Source: Thalassolituus sp. (GTDB lineage Bacteria; Pseudomonadota; Gammaproteobacteria; Pseudomonadales; Oceanobacteraceae). Taken from it: DNA of 42,203 bases. This document shows, piece after piece, positions 15,478 through 24,524 of this stretch. The notes under the pieces were generated by a model that was not told the origin of the DNA, made no database searches, and was given only the letters and a program-made list of their open reading frames with translations. A program made the translations under genes and the position numbers. The first letter of the stretch is position 1. Each line of letters starts with the position of its first letter. Location: contig PDUK01000021.1 of the NCBI GenBank assembly GCA_006212115.1, positions 1 to 42,203 of the forward strand. Reading direction: 5' to 3'.

Positions 15478-16203
15478 ATGTCCGCCCCCCGCATTTTCAC
15501 ACCCGCCTCTCTTAACGAAAATACCACCGTTAGCCTGGACGATCAGGCTGTCACACATTTGGTCCGTGTACTTCGAATGAAAACAGGTGATGCGTTACGG
15601 CTTTTCAATGGCAATGGTGTTGAATATCAGGCCGAGCTTGAAGTAGAAAGTAAAAAAACGGCACACGCCCGCGTTAGTAGCGTCATCCGAGAAGATGCCC
15701 CACTCCCTCTGGCAGTCCACCTTGGGCAGGTTATGTCGAAAGGTGACCGCATGGATTTTGTGGTGCAGAAAGCGACTGAGCTCGGTGTCAGTGATATCAC
15801 CCCATTAATCAGTGAGCGTTGCGATGTCCGCTTGAAAGGCGAGCGCCTGGACAAAAAAATTGAGCACTGGCAAAAGGTTGCTATTTCCGCCTGTGAGCAG
15901 AGCGGTCGTAATACCGTACCCGTTATTCACCCACCGCTCTCCGCCAATGAGTGGGCACAGTCTGTCACGGCAGATGTGAAACTGGTGCTACACCCGCACA
16001 ACCAAAAGCCATTAAAAGCTGAAACAAACCCCGGTACCGTCGCAGTCTTAATTGGTCCTGAAGGCGGTTTCACCGATCTCGAGGTCAATCAATATCAAGA
16101 CTCAGGCTTTGATGGACTGTTACTGGGGCCGCGTATTTTACGCACCGAAACTGCTGCACTGACCGCCCTCAGTGTTTTGCAGTTTGTCTGGGGCGACTTC
16201 TAG
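15478..16203 (+). CDS. rsmE: 16S rRNA (uracil-1498-N3)-methyltransferase
   Basis: RsmE methylates U1498 of 16S rRNA in the assembled small subunit, using S-adenosylmethionine. The protein (241 residues from the chosen start) has an N-terminal PUA-like domain (HLVRVLRMKTGDALRLFNGNG) and a SPOUT methyltransferase domain with the trefoil knot. Diagnostic blocks are KGDRMDFVVQKATELGVSDITPLISERCDV, AISACEQSGRN, LIGPEGGFTDLEV and LLGPRILRTETAALTAL. The ATG at 15478 opens MSAPRIF, where the family begins; the ATG at 15445 lies in the promoter and adds 11 odd residues. Its stop overlaps the stop of the next, convergent gene. Confidence 0.96.
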   Translation: MSAPRIFTPASLNENTTVSLDDQAVTHLVRVLRMKTGDALRLFNGNGVEYQAELEVESKKTAHARVSSVIREDAPLPLAVHLGQVMSKGDRMDFVVQKATELGVSDITPLISERCDVRLKGERLDKKIEHWQKVAISACEQSGRNTVPVIHPPLSANEWAQSVTADVKLVLHPHNQKPLKAETNPGTVAVLIGPEGGFTDLEVNQYQDSGFDGLLLGPRILRTETAALTALSVLQFVWGDF

Positions 16204-16853
16204 TCGCTCGTCAGGCGTATTCCTTTCCAGTCCCAGAATGACGACAACAGATACACGCCAATAAAGAGCGTTGCCCACCACTCGATAATGCGTTTCCCGT
16301 GACTCATTTCGATACCCACAGTCACACCGGCAAAAGCGATAAACATAAACCAGAGTATGGCCATAACGGCGGTTTTGATACCAAAGCTTGGAACATTCAA
16401 ACCCTGTTTTCTGGCCTTAAACGTCAGTACGTATGCCGTAGTTAAGGCGATCAACATCCCCTGAAAAAACAAGTTAGCCCCGCGAACATGCACATCCCAA
16501 CGGGTATCGGACTTTTCTGGCAGCAGCACTGCGGTTCCGGCCAGCAGCCCAAGAGCAGCCAATACACCAAAGAATTGCATAACGTTTAGTGCGACGCGGC
16601 CTGCGTATGGGCTCAGCCACACTTTGTGGACTTGCCACCAAATTACAAAGAACGCACAAGCCGCGATCATTCCGCCACGGAAAATAAAGCCTGCATCGCC
16701 TTTCATGCCCGTATGAGTGATATCGGTACAGCCGTCGAAAAAAGGATTACACAGCTCCGCCGTTCCGGCTGATGTGCCAACATAATATGTGACTGCTATC
16801 GTCCCCATGGACAATACGAACGAAGCGATAGCGATAAACTGACCGAATGACAC
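16200..16853 (-). CDS. multi-pass membrane protein of unknown function
   Basis: I cannot assign this 217-residue protein with confidence. It has about six hydrophobic helices (near 5-25, 57-75, 85-110, 127-145, 155-178 and 187-205). An extracytoplasmic loop between the first two contains two cysteines (CNPFFDGC, followed by TDITHTG) that could form a disulphide. The general layout is reminiscent of Frag1/DRAM/Sfk1-type proteins, which have a conserved 'ISxTG' loop, but the resemblance is slight. The ATG at 16853 follows a GGGAGG site with about 9-nt spacing. It converges on rsmE, with stop codons overlapping by 3 bases, so no terminator separates them, and diverges from radA. Confidence 0.82.
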   Translation of the reverse strand: MSFGQFIAIASFVLSMGTIAVTYYVGTSAGTAELCNPFFDGCTDITHTGMKGDAGFIFRGGMIAACAFFVIWWQVHKVWLSPYAGRVALNVMQFFGVLAALGLLAGTAVLLPEKSDTRWDVHVRGANLFFQGMLIALTTAYVLTFKARKQGLNVPSFGIKTAVMAILWFMFIAFAGVTVGIEMSHGKRIIEWWATLFIGVYLLSSFWDWKGIRLTSD

Positions 16854-16948
16854 ACAACCTCCCGAGCTGGCTAATTTTTAAGCCAAATAAAATGTGGCAA
16901 TATCATAACAATCAATACATCAAGGTAGAACGACATCCTTACTCCTTA

Positions 16949-16971
16949 ACTCGGCAGGTTTAACCGCGAGT
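16949..16971. repeat. imperfect palindrome in the divergent radA region
   Basis: Within the 299-bp gap between the membrane-protein gene and radA, ACTCG at 16949-16953 pairs with CGAGT at 16967-16971, and between them GGTT (16957-16960) pairs with AACC (16962-16965). The 23-bp dyad has the size of a repressor operator. The rest of the gap is AT-rich near 16875-16920 and holds no gene I can support. A TGGCT/AGCCA hairpin lies near 16868-16884. Confidence 0.35.
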
Positions 16972-17152
16972 GTCTGTTGTCATCGCTTGAGTTTGCCTAC
17001 AGAGACGTATTTACAGCGTGCCCTCATTGTCGATATTACCCACCTACGCTCAAACCTTCGTCAGCACTCGCGGCCAGCTGGGCTATCGTCGAGGCTATCG
17101 ATAAACGGTACACTTCATAGCGACACATTAACGACATACGAAACCGACCGAG

Positions 17153-18526
17153 ATGGCAAAAAAGAAAACCGCTTACGTCTGCAGTGATTGTGGGGCTGAC
17201 CACAATAAATGGCAGGGACAGTGCACTGGCTGTGGTCAGTGGAATACCTTGCAAGAGTTTGTTGTGGGTAATCCTAAGACGGCCTCTCGCGATGCGCGTT
17301 TTTCTGGTTACGCGGGCGACAGCCAAGGCGGTGCGCAGTTAGTTAAACTCGCCGACGTCGATCTGGCCGAACTGCCTCGTTTCACCTCCGGCATGCAGGA
17401 ATTCGACCGGGTGTTAGGCGGTGGACTGGTTCCTGGCTCGGCCATTTTGATTGGCGGCCATCCGGGCGCAGGTAAATCGACACTGCTGCTGCAAACACTC
17501 TGCTATCTGGCGCAGTCCATGCCCGCGGTGTACGTGACGGGTGAAGAGAGCCTGCAACAGGTGGCACTCAGAGCCAACCGTTTGGGACTGCCAACCGACC
17601 AGCTGCAAATGCTGAGCGAGACCAATGTAGAGCGACTGACTCAGGTGCTACAGCAGGCGAAGCCCAAAATTGTCGTGATCGACTCCATTCAGGTAATGCA
17701 CATGGATGGCATCGAATCGGCCCCGGGCAGTGTCTCGCAAGTACGTGAGAGTGCTGCCTACCTTACCCGCTTTGCCAAACAAACTGGCACCGTATTGTTT
17801 TTAGTGGGGCACGTGACCAAAGACGGAACACTGGCCGGGCCCAAAGTGCTCGAGCACATGATTGACTGCTCCATCATGTTGGAAGGCTCCGGTGATAGTC
17901 GGTATCGCGTGCTTCGCGGCATCAAAAACCGCTTTGGCGCCATTAATGAACTGGGCGTCTTTGCCATGATTGATCGTGGCTTAAAGGAAGTGAAAAATCC
18001 AAGTTCAATCTTTTTAAGTCGCAGTGACGAGGCCGCACCGGGCAGCGTCGTGATGGTGATCTGGGAAGGCACTCGCCCACTTCTGGTTGAAATTCAGGCC
18101 TTGGTAGACGATAGTCATTTCGGCCACCCAAAACGCGTTGCAGTGGGCTTGGACCAGAATCGACTGAACCTTCTACTTGCTGCGCTACATCGACACGGAG
18201 GCATTCACCTCGGTGATCAGGATGTGTATATCAATGTCGTAGGCGGCGTTAAGGTAAATGAAACAGGCGCCGACCTAGCACTGTTACTTGCGGCGCTATC
18301 GAGCTTTCGCAACCAACCACTGGAGCAGGGTCTGATTGTCTTTGGCGAAGTCGGTCTGTCTGGTGAGATTCGTCCAGTCCCTTCGGGGCAGGAGCGTATA
18401 AAAGAAGCGGCAAAACACGGCTTCACACGTGCAATCGTGCCGAAGGCCAATGTACCGAAACAGCCGGTCGCAGGGATGGAAGTCATTGGCGTCGATAAAC
18501 TTCAGGAAGCCATCGAACGCCTGTGA
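17153..18526 (+). CDS. radA: DNA repair protein RadA (Sms)
   Basis: RadA is a RecA-like, DnaB-like helicase that extends heteroduplex joints during recombination and repair. The 457-residue protein has all of its parts. There is a four-cysteine zinc finger (Cys10, Cys13, Cys24, Cys27), a Walker A GGHPGAGKST (101-110) and the RadA-specific KNRFG motif (258-262). A Lon-protease-like C-terminal domain (about 290-457) follows, with GGVKVNETGADLALLLAALSS. The length is that of E. coli RadA. The start codon at 17153 opens MAKKKTAYVCSDCG, as expected, although the ribosome site is weak. It converges on mnhG, with 58 bp between the stops. Confidence 0.98.
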   Translation: MAKKKTAYVCSDCGADHNKWQGQCTGCGQWNTLQEFVVGNPKTASRDARFSGYAGDSQGGAQLVKLADVDLAELPRFTSGMQEFDRVLGGGLVPGSAILIGGHPGAGKSTLLLQTLCYLAQSMPAVYVTGEESLQQVALRANRLGLPTDQLQMLSETNVERLTQVLQQAKPKIVVIDSIQVMHMDGIESAPGSVSQVRESAAYLTRFAKQTGTVLFLVGHVTKDGTLAGPKVLEHMIDCSIMLEGSGDSRYRVLRGIKNRFGAINELGVFAMIDRGLKEVKNPSSIFLSRSDEAAPGSVVMVIWEGTRPLLVEIQALVDDSHFGHPKRVAVGLDQNRLNLLLAALHRHGGIHLGDQDVYINVVGGVKVNETGADLALLLAALSSFRNQPLEQGLIVFGEVGLSGEIRPVPSGQERIKEAAKHGFTRAIVPKANVPKQPVAGMEVIGVDKLQEAIERL

Positions 18527-18584
18527 GATAGCAGCGTGTCAGGGTGCTTTTGAGCTCGGGCTACTATCTTTAGGGGTTCTTGCT

Positions 18585-18980
18585 TTAAGAGCTCTTACTT
18601 TCAGGGCCTTCATCCTTCAGGCCTCGGCGTTCAGATGCGCGCTCGGCTTGTTCAGCATTGCGTGTACCGTCAACCATAGGGCGACTGCGATGAATCGCCG
18701 CTTTACCCATCATGTAAGCCGATACTGGAGCAGTCAGAAACAGGAAGATACTGATCACTAACTCGTGAATATGCAGACTCCCTTCCTGGACACTGAACCA
18801 CACCAAGGAGGCGAGCAAAGTTGATCCCATTCCCAACGTCGAGGCTTTAGTCGGTGCATGCAACCGGGTAAAAAAGTCCGGCAGTTTTGCCAGTCCCCAT
18901 GAACCGATCAGCATAAAAAACGCACCGAACAGCAAGAGTCCAGCGACCAGGTGGTCGGTGTAAGCGAGTAAATTATTCAA
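18585..18980 (-). CDS. mnhG: Mrp sodium/proton antiporter subunit G
   Basis: MnhG is a small three-helix subunit of the multi-subunit Mrp antiporter. The core GLLLFGAFFMLIGSWGLAKLPDFFTRLHAPTKASTLG is characteristic. The start is uncertain. The frame is open to an ATG at 19043, which would overlap mnhF by 71 bases. I prefer the TTG at 18980 (LNNLLAYTDH), which gives the usual family N-terminus, an 8-base overlap with mnhF and a GGGG site. A GTG at 18989 is the alternative. From 18980 the protein has 131 residues, including a charged C-terminal tail of about 35 residues longer than in typical members. It is the last gene of the mnh operon. Confidence 0.88.
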   Translation of the reverse strand: MNNLLAYTDHLVAGLLLFGAFFMLIGSWGLAKLPDFFTRLHAPTKASTLGMGSTLLASLVWFSVQEGSLHIHELVISIFLFLTAPVSAYMMGKAAIHRSRPMVDGTRNAEQAERASERRGLKDEGPESKSS

Positions 18981-19242
18981 TGATGTCACCCCGCAGCAGA
19001 TACTTAGCAACGGCAGAAGTACTGACGAACCCGAGCATCGCAATCAACAGCGCACCTTCGAAGTACATTGCCGAGCCGTGGTACAGCCCAAGGAGAATAA
19101 TCAGAGCGATACTGTTGATGTACAGGGTGTCCAGAGCCAATATTCGATCTGTGATGTCGGGCCCTTTCAATAAACGCCACAAACACAGCAACATCGCCAG
19201 TCCGACCATACCGGATGAGATAAGAATCACGGTATTCAGCAT
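18973..19242 (-). CDS. mnhF: Mrp sodium/proton antiporter subunit F
   Basis: MnhF is a small three-helix membrane subunit. From the ATG at 19242 the 89-residue protein reads MLNTVILISSGMVGLAMLL, then LLKGPDITDRILALDTLYINSIALIILLG, the family signature with the DRILALDTL motif. This start overlaps the end of mnhE by 7 bases. An open frame back to 19338 adds 32 residues that resemble no member of the family and was not used. In the assembled complex F sits with C, G and E against the two large subunits. Confidence 0.93.
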   Translation of the reverse strand: MLNTVILISSGMVGLAMLLCLWRLLKGPDITDRILALDTLYINSIALIILLGLYHGSAMYFEGALLIAMLGFVSTSAVAKYLLRGDIIE

Positions 19243-19721
19243 CCGAATATCTCCTTCAGTGGTTGCTCGTAGCGGCGGCGAATAAAGGCAATTAACTCGT
19301 CTTCGTCCGTAAGGTGCAGTACATGGATATATAAGCACGAACGATCTTCCGAAAACTCAACACTCACCGTACCCGGTGTCAAAGAAATAGAGCTAGCCAG
19401 AATCGTGACAGGGAAAGGTTCTGACATGGAGAGTGGATACACCAACCAACCCGGTTTAAGAAAGCGATTCGGCAGCAGGATACGGCGCGCGACATCCAGA
19501 TTCGCAACGACAATATCCCAAACAAGGCGAAGACCATACACCACCAGCGAAAACGGCTTCTGGATTGGCGCGTGTCCGCGAACATAGGGGTAAGTCATAA
19601 TGGGGATCAGCAACCCCAGAATAGTACCGAGAAGCAGCTGACCGTACGATACGCCGTTCAGTAACAGCCACACCACCAGCAACATCAACGAATGCCAGGG
19701 CATCGGGAGTAAGCGTCCCAT
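19236..19721 (-). CDS. mnhE: Mrp sodium/proton antiporter subunit E
   Basis: MnhE is a membrane subunit with two or three N-terminal helices and a soluble C-terminal domain. From the ATG at 19721 the 161-residue protein begins MGRLLPMPWHSLMLLVVWLLLNG. It contains VVYGLRLVWDIVVANLDVARRIL and the family block ILASSISLTPGTVSVEFSEDRSCLYIHVL. The start overlaps the mnhD stop as TAATG; the open frame upstream to 19793 lies within mnhD and is not needed. Confidence 0.93.
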   Translation of the reverse strand: MGRLLPMPWHSLMLLVVWLLLNGVSYGQLLLGTILGLLIPIMTYPYVRGHAPIQKPFSLVVYGLRLVWDIVVANLDVARRILLPNRFLKPGWLVYPLSMSEPFPVTILASSISLTPGTVSVEFSEDRSCLYIHVLHLTDEDELIAFIRRRYEQPLKEIFGC

Positions 19722-21229
19722 TACGGTTGCCCTCCATTCAGAAACTGAAGTGTCACACCAGTATGCAGCTCTTCTGCTGCCTGAACCGACCACTCAGTGA
19801 GAGGGCCCGCCAGTACCACCAGCAATACGGTAGTCGCAACGAGTACTCCGGCAGAGATACGATGGGTTGCCAGCACTTTTTCCTTTGCCTCAGGCACAAC
19901 CGAGCCTTGAGTGCGCCAGAATAAGGTCGTACCAGCGCGAGACAGAGAAATAAGCGCGACGAGTCCCGACAGCAATATCAGCGGCCATACCCACATGGCA
20001 TCCCCACTCGCCACCGCAGCCTGAAGGATAAACACTTTGCCGAGGAATCCTGAAAAAGGTGGTAAGCCAATCATGGCCATGGCTGCTACCGCAAACAGTA
20101 CGCCGGTAAACACAGGGTAAACCAGAGGGCGGGACCGTACGAAGCGATCCTCTGCCTGCCCGCGCTGCATCAACAGCAGGCCCGCAATCAGGAAGAAGGC
20201 TCCACTCATCAGTGTACTGTGCAACGTGTAGTACATTCCCGCAGCGACCGACTCAGTCGTCCCCATCGCCACGGTCATCAACAGAGTACCAACTGAGATA
20301 ATAATCAGATTAGCAATTAACCAACGTAGGGTCTGACTGGCCAGGGCACCGATAGACCCAGCTACCACCGTCAGACCTGATAACCAAGCTAATGGCTCAA
20401 CGCCAAGATCTGATAATTCACCACTCTCATGGCCGTACACGACGGTATGAATCCGCCATAGGCTGTACACACCAACCTTTGTCATCACCGCAAACAAGGC
20501 CGCAACGGAAATCGACGTTGTGCTGTAGGTACGCGGTAACCAGAAGTGCAGAGGTAAAAGCGCGGCCTTAACACCGAACACCACCATCAATAGCAAGCCA
20601 CCCGACTGCGCAAGGGGAATGCTCTCTTCAGCGAGCTGAGGAGCGAGCAGCGCCATATGAGGAATACTGAGCGTACCGAACGCCCGATAGAGCAACGCCA
20701 GCGCAATAAGGAAGAAGGCTGAACCGATCAGGTTATAGAGCACATAATGCTGCGCCGCACGGGTCCGCTCACGCCCACCGCCATGTATCAACAAGGAGTA
20801 AGAGGCAATCAGCAGGATTTCAAAGAATACAAAGAGGTTAAACGCATCAGCGGTAAGAAACGCCCCGTTCAATCCCATCAACTGGAACAAAAACAGTGGG
20901 TGAAAGAATCGTCCTGTTTTATCGTCGCTGCCACACGCATAAAGATGAGTACACAACGCCAGCACGGATGTGACCACCAGCATAAAGGCGGCAAGAGGAT
21001 CGGCCAGTAAATAGATCCCGAACGGCGCCTCCCAGTCCCCTAACGCATAGGCCAGAGGCGCACCGGTCAGAGTCTTAAACAGTATCAGGCATGAAATACC
21101 AACGAGCATGACGAATGCCAGTTGAGTAACCACGCGCTGCCACATTAACCGCTTGTTAAACCACGGAAACAGAATCAGGACTGCAGCAAAGAAAGGCAGT
21201 AAAACAGGAAGTGCAGGTAAGTGCATCAC
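19721..21229 (-). CDS. mnhD: Mrp sodium/proton antiporter subunit D
   Basis: MnhD is a large proton-pumping-type membrane subunit homologous to NuoM/NuoN of respiratory complex I. The 502-residue protein has about 14 helices and the conserved blocks NLFVFFEILLIASYSLL, GGLLLMVVFGVKAALLPLHFWLPRTYSTTSISVAALFAVMTKVGVYSLWR and GLPPFSGFLGKVF. The lysine in VKAALLPLHFWLP and the glutamate of FFEILL are the residues thought to carry protons in this family. The ATG overlaps the mnhC stop by 4 bases (ATGA). Confidence 0.96.
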   Translation of the reverse strand: MMHLPALPVLLPFFAAVLILFPWFNKRLMWQRVVTQLAFVMLVGISCLILFKTLTGAPLAYALGDWEAPFGIYLLADPLAAFMLVVTSVLALCTHLYACGSDDKTGRFFHPLFLFQLMGLNGAFLTADAFNLFVFFEILLIASYSLLIHGGGRERTRAAQHYVLYNLIGSAFFLIALALLYRAFGTLSIPHMALLAPQLAEESIPLAQSGGLLLMVVFGVKAALLPLHFWLPRTYSTTSISVAALFAVMTKVGVYSLWRIHTVVYGHESGELSDLGVEPLAWLSGLTVVAGSIGALASQTLRWLIANLIIISVGTLLMTVAMGTTESVAAGMYYTLHSTLMSGAFFLIAGLLLMQRGQAEDRFVRSRPLVYPVFTGVLFAVAAMAMIGLPPFSGFLGKVFILQAAVASGDAMWVWPLILLSGLVALISLSRAGTTLFWRTQGSVVPEAKEKVLATHRISAGVLVATTVLLVVLAGPLTEWSVQAAEELHTGVTLQFLNGGQP

Positions 21230-21630
21230 CGCGAGCTGCCTCCTGTGGATTTAACCGAGCTCTGCCTGACCTTTCCTTGAGACTCTTTATTGGCTAGCGA
21301 GTCGCCCGGTAACGCCCGACCATCAACCTGATCGTTACCAAGATCCGCCCGTGCACGGATCGCCAGAATCAATGCAAAAGCTGTCATCGCAAAACCAATC
21401 ACAATCGCGGTAAGCACCAGAGCTTGAGGAAGCGGATCTGTGTACTCAACATCGTCTGCAAGAATGGCAGGTTCATGTAATGCCAACCCACCGCTCGCGA
21501 ACAAGAAGAGATTCACAGCGTATGACATCAGAGTGAGCCCGATGACCACCGCGAACGTGTGACCACGCAGCATAAGAAAAACAGAACAGCTAACCATCAC
21601 GCCGACGGTGACTGCGTAAATCAATTCCAT
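21226..21630 (-). CDS. mnhC: Mrp sodium/proton antiporter subunit C
   Basis: MnhC is a three-helix membrane subunit related to NuoK. From the ATG at 21630 the 134-residue protein reads [47 protein letters not shown], then DPLPQALVLTAIVIGFAMTAFALIL, both diagnostic. It ends with a polar tail of about 30 residues. The start overlaps the stop of the A/B gene as TGATG, with a GGAGG ribosome site inside the end of that gene. The open frame upstream to 21783 lies in mnhAB and was rejected. Confidence 0.94.
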   Translation of the reverse strand: MELIYAVTVGVMVSCSVFLMLRGHTFAVVIGLTLMSYAVNLFLFASGGLALHEPAILADDVEYTDPLPQALVLTAIVIGFAMTAFALILAIRARADLGNDQVDGRALPGDSLANKESQGKVRQSSVKSTGGSSR

Positions 21631-24431
21631 CAGGATTTCCTCCCTGGAGGGGTCGGACGGTCGGTCGTCGTCAACTTGCCCAGGTTCGCGAGAATAGAGA
21701 GTGTTGCGCCAATCACAGTCAGATACACGCCCAGATCGAAGGCCATCGCGCTGGCAAGCTCGAACTTGCCGACCAGAGGCCAATAGAAATAATCAAACCA
21801 GGATGTCAGGAAAGGACGCTCAAACAACCAACTTCCAGCACCGGATAAGAAAGCAATCGCAAGACCTGAAACAATAAACCACTGGAACTTAAGATCGCCT
21901 CGATCACGCATCCAGACAACACCATTCGCAACGTACTGCTGAATCAATGCAATCGCGGTGACAAGACCCGCAATAAAGCCGCCACCGGGTAAGTTGTGCC
22001 CACGAATGAAGATGTAAGCCGATACCAACAAGGCAAGCGGCAACAGACTTTGCGAAATCTGCATCAGCATCATCGGGTGACTGTCTTTCGACCAAGGACG
22101 ACCGTCCATATCAGCAGCAGGGACAAACAAGCGAACCCCCGCCAACAGCTTATAGATACCGATCGCAGCGATAGCCAATACAGTGATCTCACCAAAGGTA
22201 TCGAATCCCCGGAAGTCGACCAGAATCACGTTGACGACATTGGTGCCGCCCCCGCCCGTCTTGGCGTTGGCAGTAAAGAAACTACTGATACTCTCGAACG
22301 GACGAGTCAACATAGCGTACGTCAGTGTACCGACTACCGCCCCTGCCAATGTCGCAACACCCAGATCACGAACGATGCGCCCAGGAGAGAGATGGCTTAG
22401 CGTGACTTTCTGAGGGAGGAAGTACAGCGCAAGTAGGAACAGGATAATTGTCGCGACTTCTACGGACAGCTGCGTCAGTGCCAGATCCGGCGCCGAGAAC
22501 CAGGCAAACGCTACAGATACGACCAGCCCCACTACGGATATCGTCACCAGCGCCAGCAGGCGATGATGACTCAGCATCGCCGTTGCGATCGATGCCAGAA
22601 TCATCAGCAGCGCACCACCCAGAACAACCAGATCAATCTCAGTAACTTCCAGACTGCCTCGAGCACTTGGGATATTCACCATCGGCAGACCCATAGCTAC
22701 GATCGCCAATATCATCAGCCAGAGTGCGTAACGCTGGAAGCTGCCGTTGTCCAACCACAACTGCACGGCGCGAGCGCGCTCTACCAGATTCTGGATCATC
22801 TGCTCGAAAGCCAGTTTAGGATCGATCTCCGTAAAACGAGCTTGGAAATTAAACATATGGCGGCGTTGACGATAAAGCGCCACGCCCCCCAGAACGGCAA
22901 GGAAGCTCATCAACAGCGGCAGATTGAATCCGTGCCAGATTGAAATACTGAAGTCAGGAACTCCTGCAGGCATGAGGGAGGCACCGACCGCGACCAACAA
23001 ATCTCCGACGATCAGGTCCGGCAGAATACCTACGAGCAGACACAGTATCACCAGAACCTCGACGGGTACTCTCATATAACGCGGTGGCTCATGCGGAGTC
23101 TTTTCAAGGCCAATGGGCTCTCCGTTGAAGAAGACGTCGTGCACAAAGCGCAGCGAGTACGCCACAGCGAGTGCGCCACCCACGGTGACCAACAGGGGGA
23201 TCAACCAGGACAGCGAACCAAATGTGTCCTGATGCAATGACTCGGCAAACAGCATCTCTTTCGATAAGAAGCCGTTAAGAAGTGGTACACCCGCCATCGA
23301 CGATGCCGCGACCATCGCCAGCGTTGCGGTGTACGGCATATACCTGAAGAGTCCGTTAAGCTTACGCATATCCCGAGAGCCCGACTCGTGGTCAATGATG
23401 CCCGCAGCCATAAATAGGGACGCCTTGAATACCGCATGGTTGATCACATGGAACATGGCTGCAATCGACGCAAGTTCGGTATCCAGGCCGAGTAAGAGTG
23501 TAATCAGACCCAGGTGACTGATCGTGGAATAAGCCAGCAAGCCTTTCAGGTCGTGCTTAAACAAGGCGGTGTAGGCACCCACCAGCAGAGTCGTCAGACC
23601 GACAAGACTTACCAAGGCAAACCAGAGCTGGGTATCAGACAGAACCGGATAAAAACGCGCCATCAGGAAGATACCGGCCTTCACCATGGTCGCAGAATGC
23701 AGGTATGACGACACCGGTGTCGGGGCAGCCATTGCCTGAGGCAGCCACGAGTGGAACGGGAACTGCGCTGACTTCGTAAATGCACCCGCAAGTACCAGCA
23801 CCACAATAACAGGGTACAAACTGTGCTCGGCAATTAAGCGACCGCTACTCAGGACCATGCGCAGGTCATAGCTTCCTACGATCTCGCCTATCAATATCAG
23901 GCCAGCCAGTAACGCGAGCCCGCCCGCGCCGGTAATGGTCATCGCCATACGCGCCCCTTTTCGAGCATCCGAGCGATGAGACCAGTAACTGATCAACAAG
24001 AAAGAGCTGACACTGGTGAGCTCCCAGAAGAACCAGAGCTGAATCAGGTTCGCAGACAACACGACGCCCAACATGGCAGTCATGAAAAGCAGAAGGCTGG
24101 CAAAGAAGCGCCCGGCATTATCGGCTTCAGATAAGTAATAGCGGGCGTAAAGAATGACCAGCAGGCCTATCCCCAGAATCAGGAGAGTAAACATGAAGGA
24201 CAAGCCGTCGAGCATAAAACTGATTTGCAACGACAGCAGAGGTACCCAATCAAAAGTAACAACGGGGTAGTTTCCCGACATGACCTGAGGCCAGAGCGAC
24301 AAGGTAATGCCCAGCGCAACTGCTGGAAGAATAGCAGTGCCAAGGGCCATCATAGATCTGGGGTAACGTCCCAGTAGCAAGGCAATCAGGCATCCCAGCA
24401 GGGGCAGAAGAGGCACCCAGATGAGGTTCAT
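21630..24431 (-). CDS. mnhA: Mrp sodium/proton antiporter, fused subunits A and B
   Basis: This 933-residue protein combines MnhA, the largest subunit (related to NuoL), and MnhB, which is separate in many bacteria. Residues up to about 780 form the A part, with [81 protein letters not shown] and the terminal DUF4040-like segment ([23 protein letters not shown]). The B part follows, with [20 protein letters not shown] and the last helices. I place the start at the ATG at 24431 ([13 protein letters not shown]), which follows a GGAGA site; an open frame to 24494 adds 21 residues without support. It is the first gene of the operon AB-C-D-E-F-G. The complex expels sodium in exchange for protons and aids salt and alkali tolerance. 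Confidence 0.95.
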   Translation of the reverse strand: MNLIWVPLLPLLGCLIALLLGRYPRSMMALGTAILPAVALGITLSLWPQVMSGNYPVVTFDWVPLLSLQISFMLDGLSFMFTLLILGIGLLVILYARYYLSEADNAGRFFASLLLFMTAMLGVVLSANLIQLWFFWELTSVSSFLLISYWSHRSDARKGARMAMTITGAGGLALLAGLILIGEIVGSYDLRMVLSSGRLIAEHSLYPVIVVLVLAGAFTKSAQFPFHSWLPQAMAAPTPVSSYLHSATMVKAGIFLMARFYPVLSDTQLWFALVSLVGLTTLLVGAYTALFKHDLKGLLAYSTISHLGLITLLLGLDTELASIAAMFHVINHAVFKASLFMAAGIIDHESGSRDMRKLNGLFRYMPYTATLAMVAASSMAGVPLLNGFLSKEMLFAESLHQDTFGSLSWLIPLLVTVGGALAVAYSLRFVHDVFFNGEPIGLEKTPHEPPRYMRVPVEVLVILCLLVGILPDLIVGDLLVAVGASLMPAGVPDFSISIWHGFNLPLLMSFLAVLGGVALYRQRRHMFNFQARFTEIDPKLAFEQMIQNLVERARAVQLWLDNGSFQRYALWLMILAIVAMGLPMVNIPSARGSLEVTEIDLVVLGGALLMILASIATAMLSHHRLLALVTISVVGLVVSVAFAWFSAPDLALTQLSVEVATIILFLLALYFLPQKVTLSHLSPGRIVRDLGVATLAGAVVGTLTYAMLTRPFESISSFFTANAKTGGGGTNVVNVILVDFRGFDTFGEITVLAIAAIGIYKLLAGVRLFVPAADMDGRPWSKDSHPMMLMQISQSLLPLALLVSAYIFIRGHNLPGGGFIAGLVTAIALIQQYVANGVVWMRDRGDLKFQWFIVSGLAIAFLSGAGSWLFERPFLTSWFDYFYWPLVGKFELASAMAFDLGVYLTVIGATLSILANLGKLTTTDRPTPPGRKS

Positions 24432-24463
24432 ATCAAGAGAGTCTCCACTCACAATAATGACGT

Positions 24464-24472
24464 AGTGTAGCA
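24464..24472 (-). promoter_or_regulatory. possible extended -10 promoter of the mnh operon
   Basis: On the minus strand TGCTACACT (plus 24464-24472) fits an extended -10 element, 32 bp before the mnhA ATG. No strong -35 box is visible. Read-through from hemE is the alternative source of transcription, since both lie on the same strand only 93 bp apart. Confidence 0.35.
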
Positions 24473-24495
24473 GTTTCAGGGAGTTAGGGAACAAT

Positions 24496-24524
24496 TGTCA
24501 TGTGTGGCCTTAGCGGCCACGACA
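24496..24524 (-). terminator. hairpin directly after hemE
   Basis: GTGGCC at 24504-24509 and GGCCAC at 24515-24520 form a perfect stem with a 5-nt loop. TGTC (24496-24499) and GACA (24521-24524) can add an outer stem past a 4-nt bulge. It begins immediately after the hemE stop. There is no U-tract on the minus strand, so it is a weak terminator at best, or an RNA-stabilising hairpin between hemE and the mnh operon. Confidence 0.4.

Noticed and set aside
18527-18584. terminator between radA and mnhG
   Set aside because: Only scattered GAGCTC palindromes are present; there is no GC-rich stem with a T-tract on either strand.
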